Below, one piece after another: positions 1 through 7,917 of a DNA stretch of 9,006 nt (within the stretch, counting starts at the first letter, position 1; the number at the start of each line of letters is the position of its first letter). The notes under the pieces are model-generated. The model was not told the DNA's origin. It was given only the letters and a program-made list of their open reading frames with translations, and did not search any database. Source of the DNA: an uncultured Azospirillum sp. (GTDB lineage: Bacteria > Pseudomonadota > Alphaproteobacteria > Azospirillales > Azospirillaceae); contig CALGOL010000578.1 of NCBI GenBank assembly GCA_937960755.1, positions 1 to 9,006 on the forward strand, given 5' to 3'. The position numbers were made by a program, and so were the translations under genes.

Positions 1-461
1 CCGCTTCCGGCCGGCCGGCGCGCGCCGCGCAGTTGGGCGGGCCGTTGGGCGCATTCCTGCCGGCGGACCAGTTCGACGCGCCGTGCGATTACGAAAGCCT
101 CGCCGAGCGCGGCGCCATGCTGGGCCATGGCGGCGTCGTGCTGTTTAACGACACGGTGGACATGGCGGCGCAAGCGCGTTTCGCCATGGAATTTTGCGCG
201 GCGGAATCTTGCGGCAAATGCACGCCGTGCCGCATCGGCTCGACCCGCGGGGTGGAAGTGATCGACCAGATCCGCGCCGGCCGCGACGTCGACGATAATC
301 TGGCGCTGCTGGAAGATTTGTGCGCGGTGATGACCGAAGGCTCGCTGTGCGCCATGGGCGGCATGACGCCGGCCCCGGTGATGAGCGCCTTAACGCATTT
401 CGCGGAAGATTTCCGCCCCGGCTCCGAAACCGCCGCGAGCCAAGCGAGGAACGGCCGATGA
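1..461 (+). CDS. fdsB: NAD-dependent formate dehydrogenase beta subunit (FdsB, NuoF-like), 3' part only
   Basis: This is the C-terminal end of the flavin/NAD-binding subunit of the soluble molybdenum formate dehydrogenase. The subunit is related to NuoF of respiratory complex I and passes electrons from the Fe-S chain to FMN and NAD+. The reading frame is open from base 3 with no stop, so the gene starts upstream of the window and about 152 residues are visible. The segment GGPLGAFLP near base 36 is typical of the family. The motif ESCGKCTPCRIG at 204-239 supplies three cysteines of a 4Fe-4S cluster (the N3 site of NuoF), and the fourth is probably the Cys at 348-350. The FMN and NADH sites lie outside the window. 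It ends in TGA at 459-461, overlapping the fdsA start. A complex I NuoF is the alternative, but the adjoining catalytic subunit carries formate dehydrogenase active-site residues, which favours FdsB. Confidence 0.9.
   Translation, partial: ASGRPARAAQLGGPLGAFLPADQFDAPCDYESLAERGAMLGHGGVVLFNDTVDMAAQARFAMEFCAAESCGKCTPCRIGSTRGVEVIDQIRAGRDVDDNLALLEDLCAVMTEGSLCAMGGMTPAPVMSALTHFAEDFRPGSETAASQARNGR
446..450 (+). promoter_or_regulatory. Ribosome binding site of fdsA, inside the end of fdsB
   Basis: GAGGA lies 7 bases before the ATG at 458 and inside the last codons of fdsB. It decides the fdsA start: the same frame stays open upstream to about base 320, but only this ATG combines a Shine-Dalgarno match with the stop/start overlap usual for co-translated subunits. 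Confidence 0.65.
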
Positions 462-3265
462 TCCTGGCGCATGAAACAGACCTTGGCGCCCCGGCGAAGA
501 TTGGCGAACGCCGCGTCACGCTGGAAATCGACGGCCGCGCCGTCACCGTCCCGGAAGGCACGCCGGTCATCCGCGCCGCCGCCGAAGCCGGCATAAGCAT
601 TCCCAAGCTATGCGCCACCGACAAGCTGGAGCCCTTCGGCTCCTGCCGGTTGTGTCTGGTGGAGATCGAAGGCCGCCGCGGCTTTCCCGCCTCCTGCACC
701 ACCCCGGCGGTGGAGGGCATGCGCGTCGTCACCCAAACCGAACGGCTGGCGAAGCTGCGCCGCGGGGTGATGGAGCTTTACATCTCCGATCATCCGCTGG
801 ATTGCCTGACCTGCCCGACCAACGGCGCTTGCGAATTGCAGGACATGGCGGGGGCGGTCGGCCTGCGGCAGGTGCGCTACGGCCGCGACGGGGCCAACCA
901 TTTGCAGGCCGACAAGGACCTTTCCAACCCCTACTTCCAGTTCGACCCGGCCAAATGCGTGGTGTGTTCGCGCTGCGTGCGGGCGTGCCAAGACATCCAA
1001 GGCTCCTTCGCTTTGACCGTACAGGGCCGCGGCTTTGCTTCCGTCGTCACGCCGGGGGCGGACGAAAGCTTTCTCGCCAGCGAGTGCGTGTCGTGCGGCG
1101 CTTGCGTCGACGCCTGCCCCACCGCCGCGCTGGTGGACAAGTCGGTCATCGCCATCGGCGTGGCGGAGCATACGGTGGACACCACTTGCGCCTATTGCGG
1201 CGTCGGCTGTTCGCTGACCGCGGAAATGCGCGGCGAAACCGTGGTGCGGATGACGCCGAGCAAGAACGGCGGGGCCAACGCCGGCCATTCTTGCGTCAAG
1301 GGCCGCTTCGCGTGGGGCTACGCCACCCACCGGGACCGCGTCACCCAGCCGATGATCCGGGACAGCGTCGCCGACCCATGGCGGGTGGTGTCGTGGGAGG
1401 AGGCTATCGGCTACGCCGCCAAGCGGCTGAACGACATCAAAGCGGCGCACGGGCCGGAGGCTATCGGCGGCATCACCTCCTCCCGCTGCACCAATGAAGA
1501 GGTGTACGTCGTCCAAAAAATGATCCGCGCCGCCTTCGGGGCCAATAACGTCGACACCTGCGCGCGGGTTTGCCATTCCCCCACCGGCTACGGTCTGGCG
1601 CAGACCTTCGGCACGTCCGCCGGCACGCAAGACTTCAAATCGGTGGACAAGGCCGACGTCATTCTGCTGATCGGCGCCAATCCGACCGACGCTCACCCGG
1701 TGTTCGGATCGCGGCTTAAACGGCGCTTGCGGGCGGGGGCGAAACTGATCGTCGCCGACCCGCGGCGCATCGATCTGGCGCGCAGCCCGCATGTCGAAGC
1801 GGCGCTTCACCTGCAACTGCGCCCCGGCGGCAACGTGCCGTTGCTCAACGCGCTGGCCCATGTGGTGGTCACCGAAGGGCTGACCAACCGCCGCTTCATC
1901 GCCGAACGCTGCGACGTGCACGCCTACGCCGAATGGAAAGCCTTCATCACCGACCCAGCCAATGCGCCGGAAGCGCTGGCGGAGACCATCGGCGTGGCGG
2001 CGGCGGACATCCGCGCCGCCGCCCGGCTGTACGCGACCGGCGGCAACGCGGCGATTTACTACGGCCTGGGCGTCACCGAGCATACGCAAGGCTCCACCAC
2101 CGTCATGGCGATGGCCAATCTGGCGATGGCGACCGGCTCCATCGGCCGCGCAGGCGTCGGCGTCAACCCGCTGCGCGGCCAGAATAATGTGCAGGGTTCC
2201 TGCGACATGGGCTCGTTCCCGCACGAATTGCCGGGCTATCGCCCGGTGACGGATGACACTGTACGCGGCCAGTTCGAAGCGGACTGGGGCGTACGCCTGT
2301 CGCCCAAGCCGGGCTTGCGCATTCCCGGCATGTTCGACGCCGCCATCGACGGCGCGTACAAGGCGATGTTCATCCAAGGCGAAGACGTCGCCCAGTCCGA
2401 CCCCAACACCAAGCATGTGCATAAGGCGCTGCAATCGCTGGAATGCCTGATCGTGCAAGACCTGTTCTTGAACGAGACCGCCGCCTTCGCCCACGTGTTT
2501 TTGCCGGGAACCTCGTTCCTGGAGAAGGACGGCACCTTCACCAACGCCGAACGGCGGATCAACCGCGTCCGCCCGGTGATGACGGAGCGTACGGGCAAGG
2601 CGGAATGGCGGGTCGCTTGCGAATTGGCGACCGCCATGGGCTATCCGATGACGTACGACCACCCGTCGCAGATCATGGCGGAAATCGCCCGGCTGGTCCC
2701 GACCTTCCGCGGCGTCAGCTTCGATAAGCTCGACCGGCTGGGCAGCGTGCAGTGGCCGTGCCGTGACGAAGACGACGGCGACGTCGGCACGCCGATCATG
2801 CATGTCGAGGGCTTCGCCCGCGGCAAGGGCCGCTTCATCGCGACGCCCTACGTCCCGACGCCGGAGCGGACCAGCCGGCTTTATCCGCTAATCCTCACCA
2901 CCGGCCGCATCCTCAGTCAGTACAATGTCGGCGCGCAAACCAGACGCACCGGCAACGTCGCTTGGCATGACGAGGATGTGCTGGAGATCAACCTGATCGA
3001 CGCCGAGGCTCGCGGGATTGAAGACGGCGACATGGTTTCGCTGTCCAGCCGGGTCGGGACCATCACCCTGCGCGCCCGGCTATCCGACCGCGTGCCGGCC
3101 GGCGTGACGCACACCACCTTTCACCACCCCGTCACCGGGGCTAATGTGGTGACGACGGAAAATTCCGACTGGGCGACCAACTGCCCGGAATACAAGGTGA
3201 CGGCGGTGCAGGTCGCCCGCTCCAACCGGCCGCCGGACGACAGGCCAGCGGAGGCGGCGGAGTAA
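458..3265 (+). CDS. fdsA: NAD-dependent formate dehydrogenase alpha (catalytic) subunit, molybdopterin and Fe-S protein
   Basis: This 935-residue subunit oxidises formate to CO2 at a bis-molybdopterin guanine dinucleotide molybdenum centre in the cytoplasm and passes electrons along Fe-S clusters to FdsB. Domains in order: a 2Fe-2S ferredoxin domain (C52, C63, C66, C80); a NuoG-type His-Cys cluster (H112, C116, C119, C125); two 4Fe-4S ferredoxin motifs (C167/C170/C173/C177 and C210/C213/C216/C220); the molybdopterin oxidoreductase domain from about residue 240 with its own 4Fe-4S site (C244, C247, C251, C279); and the C-terminal dinucleotide-binding domain from about residue 805. The active-site pair is C372-H373 in CARVCHSPTGYG; C372 is an ordinary TGC codon at 1571-1573, so this is the cysteine and not the selenocysteine form. 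The conserved segment PLRGQNNVQGSCDMG is at 571-585. Length is close to known FdsA proteins. The start is the ATG overlapping the fdsB stop. No frameshift or missing ligand was seen. Confidence 0.96.
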   Translation: MILAHETDLGAPAKIGERRVTLEIDGRAVTVPEGTPVIRAAAEAGISIPKLCATDKLEPFGSCRLCLVEIEGRRGFPASCTTPAVEGMRVVTQTERLAKLRRGVMELYISDHPLDCLTCPTNGACELQDMAGAVGLRQVRYGRDGANHLQADKDLSNPYFQFDPAKCVVCSRCVRACQDIQGSFALTVQGRGFASVVTPGADESFLASECVSCGACVDACPTAALVDKSVIAIGVAEHTVDTTCAYCGVGCSLTAEMRGETVVRMTPSKNGGANAGHSCVKGRFAWGYATHRDRVTQPMIRDSVADPWRVVSWEEAIGYAAKRLNDIKAAHGPEAIGGITSSRCTNEEVYVVQKMIRAAFGANNVDTCARVCHSPTGYGLAQTFGTSAGTQDFKSVDKADVILLIGANPTDAHPVFGSRLKRRLRAGAKLIVADPRRIDLARSPHVEAALHLQLRPGGNVPLLNALAHVVVTEGLTNRRFIAERCDVHAYAEWKAFITDPANAPEALAETIGVAAADIRAAARLYATGGNAAIYYGLGVTEHTQGSTTVMAMANLAMATGSIGRAGVGVNPLRGQNNVQGSCDMGSFPHELPGYRPVTDDTVRGQFEADWGVRLSPKPGLRIPGMFDAAIDGAYKAMFIQGEDVAQSDPNTKHVHKALQSLECLIVQDLFLNETAAFAHVFLPGTSFLEKDGTFTNAERRINRVRPVMTERTGKAEWRVACELATAMGYPMTYDHPSQIMAEIARLVPTFRGVSFDKLDRLGSVQWPCRDEDDGDVGTPIMHVEGFARGKGRFIATPYVPTPERTSRLYPLILTTGRILSQYNVGAQTRRTGNVAWHDEDVLEINLIDAEARGIEDGDMVSLSSRVGTITLRARLSDRVPAGVTHTTFHHPVTGANVVTTENSDWATNCPEYKVTAVQVARSNRPPDDRPAEAAE

Positions 3266-3269
3266 AACC

Positions 3270-3295
3270 GGCGGCGGCTACGACCGGCCGCCGCC
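3270..3295 (-). terminator. GC-rich hairpin between the convergent operons, probable terminator of the efflux operon
   Basis: GGCGGCGGC at 3270-3278 pairs perfectly with GCCGCCGCC at 3287-3295, giving a 9 bp all-GC stem with an 8-base loop. Read on the minus strand, the first arm is formed by the last Gly codons of the outer-membrane channel gene, and the second arm is followed by GG and then TTTT (3267-3264). That resembles a weak intrinsic terminator for the efflux operon. On the plus strand no T run follows, so fdsA transcripts would need another mechanism or the hairpin alone. The short T run and the repetitive glycine codons make this uncertain. Confidence 0.4.
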
Positions 3296-4729
3296 CAGCG
3301 CTTTGTAAAGCGTCACCAGATTGGTCAATCGCGCGACTTCAATCGCCACCTGCTCCTGCTGGGCGCCGTAAAGCGAACGTTGAGCGTCCAGCACGTTCAA
3401 GTAACTATCGACGCCGCGGTCGTAGCGCGCCTGCGACAGCCGCAAGCTGGTGCGATAGGCCGCCGCCAACGCGGTCTGCGCCTTCAACTGCTCCGCCAGC
3501 GAGCCCTTTGCGGCCAACCCGTCCGCCACTTCGCGAAACGCGCTCTGGATGGCTTTTTCGTACTGCGCGACGGCGATGTCCTTGCCCGCCAGCGCGCTGT
3601 CGAGATTGGCCTGATTGCGCCCGCCGTCAAAGATCGGCAACGAGACGGCGGGGGCGAAACTCCACGCCCCCGACCCGGCGGCGAACAGCCCCGACAAGGT
3701 CGGACTGGCGGTCCCCAAGGCGGCGGTCAGCGAAATGGTGGGGAAAAACGCCGCGCGCGCCGCGCCGATATTGGCGTTGGCGGCTTTTAGCGTGTGCTCG
3801 GCCTGGACGATGTCGGGACGGCGCAACAGCACGTCGCTGGAAAGCCCGGCCGGCAAGTCTTCGATAAAACGCAGGCGGTTCAAATCGCCCTTGGGCGCCG
3901 CCGCATCCACCGGGCCGCCGGCCAGCAAGGCCAGCGCGTTCTTATCCTGCTCCACCGCCCGCAAATACTGCTGGCGGGCGGCGCGCGCCGTCTCCACCGC
4001 CGATTGCGCCTGCGCCACGTCCAGTTCCGACCCGACGCCCTGCTGGAAGGAGCGGCGGATCAGGTTGAGCGAGGCTTCGCGCGAACGCAAGGTCTCTTCG
4101 GTCAGCGCGAGCAGCTTCAAATCACCCAGCAAGGTGAGATAGGCGTTGGCGACTTCGGCGATCAGGCTGATTTGCGTCGCGTTGCGCGCCTCCTCCGTCG
4201 CCAGGAATTGCTCCAGCGCCTGCTCGTTCAGGCTGCGCACCCGGCCGAACAGGTCGAGTTCAAACGCCGTCACCCCCAGATTAGCGTTGTAGGTGCGGGC
4301 GGTTTCGGCGCGCGCCGGAACGGAGCGCGACAAATCCGCCGGCGTCCGGCTGGCGCTTTGCGAACCGCCGGCGTTGACGGTGGGCAGCCGGTCGGCTTCG
4401 CTGACCCGATAGGCGGCGCGGGCCTGCTCCACCGCCAGGGCGGCGGCGCGCAGATCGCGGTTATTGTCCAACGCCTGTTGAATCAGCTTTTGCAACGCCG
4501 GATCGACGAAGAAATCCTTCCACGCCACATCGGCCCATAACGGCGCTGCAACTGAAGCGGCGTTTCCATAGGCCCCGCCTTGCGGCCAAGCGACCGGAAC
4601 CGGGGCTGCCGGGCGTTCATAGTCGGGGATCATCGAACAACCGGCCAGCAAAGCCGCCGCGATAACCACGGCGCAGGTGTTTAAGAGCTGTTTTCTCATG
4701 GTCTGGGGGCTCGTCAGTCGGCGTTTCAT
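3278..4729 (-). CDS. RND efflux outer-membrane channel lipoprotein (NodT/OprM family)
   Basis: This 483-residue protein is the trimeric outer-membrane exit duct of the efflux system, docking with the periplasmic adaptor encoded two genes upstream. The N-terminus has basic residues, a hydrophobic stretch and the lipobox LAGC with C31 as the likely lipidated residue, so it is an outer-membrane lipoprotein of the OprM/CusC type and not TolC. Two outer-membrane efflux repeats follow, at about 70-265 and 295-475. Family signatures are FELDLFGRVR (156-165), LLRRPDI (301-307) and AFFPTISL (327-334). Length is normal for the family. The ATG at 4729 overlaps the pump stop codon (ATGA), suggesting translational coupling, but no Shine-Dalgarno sequence precedes it. 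An in-frame ATG at 4699 would give a compact 20-residue signal peptide and is a real alternative. The stop is TAG at 3280-3278. OprM is the nearest well-known relative, but orthology cannot be fixed by reading. Confidence 0.93.
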   Translation of the reverse strand: MKRRLTSPQTMRKQLLNTCAVVIAAALLAGCSMIPDYERPAAPVPVAWPQGGAYGNAASVAAPLWADVAWKDFFVDPALQKLIQQALDNNRDLRAAALAVEQARAAYRVSEADRLPTVNAGGSQSASRTPADLSRSVPARAETARTYNANLGVTAFELDLFGRVRSLNEQALEQFLATEEARNATQISLIAEVANAYLTLLGDLKLLALTEETLRSREASLNLIRRSFQQGVGSELDVAQAQSAVETARAARQQYLRAVEQDKNALALLAGGPVDAAAPKGDLNRLRFIEDLPAGLSSDVLLRRPDIVQAEHTLKAANANIGAARAAFFPTISLTAALGTASPTLSGLFAAGSGAWSFAPAVSLPIFDGGRNQANLDSALAGKDIAVAQYEKAIQSAFREVADGLAAKGSLAEQLKAQTALAAAYRTSLRLSQARYDRGVDSYLNVLDAQRSLYGAQQEQVAIEVARLTNLVTLYKALGGGRS

Positions 4730-7700
4730 TCGGCGGGCGCCGAGGCGGGAACGGAAAGGGCGGCGTCGGCGGCGGCGGCGCGAGGGATGGCGCGGCGTTC
4801 CGGCGTTTTGCCGAAACGGCGCTGCACCACGAAATAGAACACTGGCACGAAGAAGATCGCCAGCACGGTGGCGGCGATCATGCCGCCCATCACGCCGACG
4901 CCGATGGCGTTCTGCGCCCCCGACCCGGCGCCGTCGGCCCGCGCCAGCGGCAGCACGCCGAGGATGAAGGCCAGCGAGGTCATTAAGATCGGCCGCAAGC
5001 GCTGTTGCGCCGCCGCCACCGTCGCCGCGGCCAAGGAACGGCCTTTCTCGTGCAGTTCCTTGGCGAACTCGACGATCAGGATGGCGTTCTTGGCGGCGAG
5101 CCCGATGGTGGTCAGCAAGCCGACCTGAAAATAAACGTCGTTGGACAGCCCGCGCAGCGTCACCGCCGCCACCGCCCCCAGCACGCCCAACGGCACCACC
5201 AGCATGACGGCGAACGGCACCGACCAGCTTTCATAAAGCGCCGCCAGACACAAGAACACCACCAGGATCGAGATGGCGTAGAGCGCCGGGGCTTGTGAAC
5301 CCGCCAAGCGTTCTTCAAACGACAGGCCGGTCCACTGATAGCCGATGCCGGGGGGCAGCTTGGCGATGATCTCCTCCATAATCGCCATGGCTTCGCCCGA
5401 ACTGCGGCCGGGCGCCGGCGAGCCGTTGATGTTGCGGGATTCGACGCCGTTGAAACGCTCAAGCTGCGGCGAGCCGAATTCCCATTTGGCGCCGGCGAAG
5501 GCCGACAACGGAGCCATGTCGCCGTCGGCGTTGCGCACATGCCAGCGGTTGACGTCGTCGGGCAGCATGCGATAGGGCGCGTCGGCTTGCAGATAAACCT
5601 TCTTCACCCGGCCGCCGTCGATGAAGTCGTTGACATAGGCCGAACCCCAAGCCGCGGACAAGGTGGCGTTGACGTCGGCGAGCGAGACTCCCAGCGCCGC
5701 CGCCTTTTCCCGGTCCACCGTCAGGCGATATTGCGGCGTATCCTCCATGCCGTTGGGCCGCACCGCCATCAAGGCCGGGTTCTGCGCCGCCATGCCAAGC
5801 AATTGGTTGCGGGCGTTCATCAGCGCCTCGTGCCCCAGCCCGGCGCGGTCCTGCAATTGCAGATCAAAGCCGCCGGCGTTGCCCAGTTCGATCACCGCCG
5901 GCGGGGCGAAGGCGAACACCATCGCCCCGTTGATTTGCGAGAACGCCCCCATGGCGCGGCCGATAATGGCGTTGACCTTGCGATCGTCGCCCTTGCGTTC
6001 GCTCCAATCCTTCAACCGGACGAAGGCGATGCCGCCGCTCTGGCCGCGGCCGGCGAAGCTGAAGCCGGCGACGGTGAAGACGCTATCGACATTCTCCCCT
6101 TCCGCTTCGCGGAAATGCCGGTCGACCTGGTCCAGCACCTTGGCGGTGGTCTCCATCGTCGCGCCGGCCGGGGCCTGCACCATGGCGAACAGGAAGCCTT
6201 GGTCTTCGTCAGGCAGGAAGGCGCCGGGCAGCCGGGCGAACAGCACGCCCAAGCCGACCAGCAACAGGGCGAACACCGCCAGCATGCGACCGGAACGCCG
6301 CAGAACCCCCAGAACGCCGCGGGTGTAGGCGCGGCGGCTGCGGTCGAAGGCGCGGTTGAAGGCGCCGAAAAAGCCGCGGTCGCTCCAGCCGTGGCCGCGC
6401 TCCACCGGCTTCAACATGGTGGCGCACAAGGCCGGGGTCAGCACCAGCGCCACCAGCACCGACAACCCCATGGCGGAAACCAGGGTGATGGAGAACTGAC
6501 GGTAAATCGCCCCGGTGGAGCCGCCGAAAAACGCCATCGGCACGAACACCGCCGACAAGACCAAGGCGATGCCGATCAACGCGCCGGTGATCTGATCCAT
6601 TGAACGGCGGGTGGCTTCGCGCGGCGGCAAGCCGGTTTCGCTCATCACCCGCTCGACGTTCTCCACCACGACGATGGCGTCGTCGACCAAAAGGCCGATG
6701 GCGAGCACCATGGCGAACATGGTGAGAGTGTTGATGGTGAAGCCGAACGCCGCCAGCACGCCGAAGGTTCCCAACAGCACCACCGGCACGGCGATGGTGG
6801 GAATCAAGGTGGCGCGGAAATTCTGCAAGAAGACGAACATGACGACGAAGACCAAGACGACGGCTTCGATCAGCGTCTTGACCACTTCTTCAATCGACAG
6901 GCGGACGAACGGCGTGGTGTCGTAGGGATAGACCACCTCGACGCTCTCGGGGAAGAAGCGCCGCAGCTCCGCCATTTCCTTCTCCACCGCCGTCACGGTG
7001 TCGAGCGCGTTGGCCCCAGTCGCCAGCTTAATCGCAAAGGCGGCGGCGGGACGGCCGTTGTAGCGGCCTTGCATTTCATAGCTTTCGGCGCCCAACTCCA
7101 CCCGCGCGACGTCTTTAAGGCGGATTTTCGCCCCTTCCGGCGTGACGCGCAGCAGAATGTTTTCAAACTGCTCGGGCTTTTCCAGCCGGCTTTGCGCCAG
7201 AATGTTGGCGTTAAGCAATTGCCCCGGCGCCGACGGCAGGCCGCCCAATTGGCCGACCGACACGTCGGTGTTCTCCGCCCGGATCGCGGCGACGACGTCG
7301 GCGGTGGCGAGCTTGTAGCTCACCAGCTTGTCGGGGTTGAGCCAGATGCGCATGGCGTGCGGCGCGCCGAACACCTCGACCTCGCCGACGCCGGAAACCC
7401 GGCTGATCTGGTCTTGCACCTTGGAGGCCAGCAAGTCGGTCAGCGCGTGTTCGTCGATTGAGCCGTCCGACGACACCAGCCCGACCACCATCAGGAAATT
7501 CGCCGTGGCCTTGGCGACCCGCACCCCTTGCGCCTGCACTTCCTGCGGCAGCAACGGCATGGCGAGTTGCAGCTTGTTTTGCACCTGCACCTGGGCGATG
7601 TCGGGATCGGCCGCCGGCTCGAACGTCAACGTGATGGAAACGTTGCCGGAGGAATCGCTGGTGGACGACATGTAGCGCAGATGGTCGAGCCCGTTCATCT

Positions 7701-7902
7701 TCTGCTCGATCACCTGGGTCACGGTGTTTTGCACCGTCTGCGCCGAGGCGCCGGGATAGCTGGCGGCGATCTGCACCGATGGCGGCGCGATGCGCGGATA
7801 CTGCTCAATCGGCAGGGACAGGATCGACAAACCGCCCGCCAGCATGATGACCAGCGCGATCACCCAGGCGAAGATCGGGCGGTCAATAAAGAAACGCGAC
7901 AT
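4726..7902 (-). CDS. acrB: RND multidrug efflux permease, AcrB/MexB-like (HAE1 family)
   Basis: This 1058-residue inner-membrane protein is the proton-driven pump of the tripartite system. It takes substrates from the periplasm or outer leaflet of the inner membrane and passes them to the outer-membrane channel. The N-terminus MSRFFIDRPIFAWV begins TM1. Two large periplasmic loops (about 30-335 and 560-870) separate the TM groups, as in all RND pumps. Proton-relay residues are present: D407 and D408 in GLLVDDAIVVVENVERVM, K938 in AAKNAILIVEF, and R968 and T975 in RLRPILMTSLAFI. Drug-pocket phenylalanines of AcrB have counterparts at F178, F614, F616 and F627, and the glycine-rich switch-loop segment FAGRGQSGG is kept. 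These features point to a hydrophobic and amphiphilic drug pump rather than a metal (HME) pump; the actual substrates cannot be read from sequence. The start is supported by AAAGGAAG 7 bases upstream. The symbol marks the family, not proven orthology. Confidence 0.96.
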   Translation of the reverse strand: MSRFFIDRPIFAWVIALVIMLAGGLSILSLPIEQYPRIAPPSVQIAASYPGASAQTVQNTVTQVIEQKMNGLDHLRYMSSTSDSSGNVSITLTFEPAADPDIAQVQVQNKLQLAMPLLPQEVQAQGVRVAKATANFLMVVGLVSSDGSIDEHALTDLLASKVQDQISRVSGVGEVEVFGAPHAMRIWLNPDKLVSYKLATADVVAAIRAENTDVSVGQLGGLPSAPGQLLNANILAQSRLEKPEQFENILLRVTPEGAKIRLKDVARVELGAESYEMQGRYNGRPAAAFAIKLATGANALDTVTAVEKEMAELRRFFPESVEVVYPYDTTPFVRLSIEEVVKTLIEAVVLVFVVMFVFLQNFRATLIPTIAVPVVLLGTFGVLAAFGFTINTLTMFAMVLAIGLLVDDAIVVVENVERVMSETGLPPREATRRSMDQITGALIGIALVLSAVFVPMAFFGGSTGAIYRQFSITLVSAMGLSVLVALVLTPALCATMLKPVERGHGWSDRGFFGAFNRAFDRSRRAYTRGVLGVLRRSGRMLAVFALLLVGLGVLFARLPGAFLPDEDQGFLFAMVQAPAGATMETTAKVLDQVDRHFREAEGENVDSVFTVAGFSFAGRGQSGGIAFVRLKDWSERKGDDRKVNAIIGRAMGAFSQINGAMVFAFAPPAVIELGNAGGFDLQLQDRAGLGHEALMNARNQLLGMAAQNPALMAVRPNGMEDTPQYRLTVDREKAAALGVSLADVNATLSAAWGSAYVNDFIDGGRVKKVYLQADAPYRMLPDDVNRWHVRNADGDMAPLSAFAGAKWEFGSPQLERFNGVESRNINGSPAPGRSSGEAMAIMEEIIAKLPPGIGYQWTGLSFEERLAGSQAPALYAISILVVFLCLAALYESWSVPFAVMLVVPLGVLGAVAAVTLRGLSNDVYFQVGLLTTIGLAAKNAILIVEFAKELHEKGRSLAAATVAAAQQRLRPILMTSLAFILGVLPLARADGAGSGAQNAIGVGVMGGMIAATVLAIFFVPVFYFVVQRRFGKTPERRAIPRAAAADAALSVPASAPAE

Positions 7903-7909
7903 GGAACGT

Positions 7910-7917
7910 CTTCCTTT
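7910..7917 (-). promoter_or_regulatory. Ribosome binding site of the RND permease gene, overlapping the adaptor stop codon
   Basis: On the minus strand AAAGGAAG runs from 7917 to 7910, leaving 7 bases to the ATG at 7902. It shares bases with the TAA stop of the adaptor gene (7918-7916), so ribosomes finishing the adaptor arrive at the initiation site of the pump. It fixes the pump start. Confidence 0.7.

Noticed and set aside
320..457. A possible 46-residue longer N-terminus for fdsA.
   Set aside because: It would overlap fdsB deeply, reads as Arg-rich out-of-frame sequence, and the ATG at 458 has a Shine-Dalgarno match and the ATGA overlap; known FdsA proteins begin shortly before the ferredoxin domain.
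1571..1573. A possible selenocysteine at the formate dehydrogenase active site.
   Set aside because: The codon is TGC, ordinary cysteine, so no recoding is needed.
608..2803. A 731-codon open frame on the minus strand opposite fdsA.
   Set aside because: Its codons are the exact reverse complements of the fdsA codons, so it would stop only where fdsA uses TTA, CTA or TCA, which are rare in this GC-rich genome. The translation is low-complexity (rich in Arg, Gly, Ala, His) with no recognisable domain, while fdsA is a fully conserved enzyme.
1..3265. Assignment of the left operon to respiratory complex I (nuoF/nuoG).
   Set aside because: The large subunit keeps the molybdenum ligand Cys followed by His, the extra 4Fe-4S site and the pterin-binding segments of formate dehydrogenases, and no nuoH or later complex I gene follows.
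5539..6603. A 354-codon open frame on the plus strand opposite the RND permease gene, and a similar 248-codon frame at 3794-4540 opposite the channel gene.
   Set aside because: Both lie in the same codon-aligned antisense phase as the frame opposite fdsA and have the same explanation. Their products are Arg/Gln/Gly/His-rich with no family resemblance.
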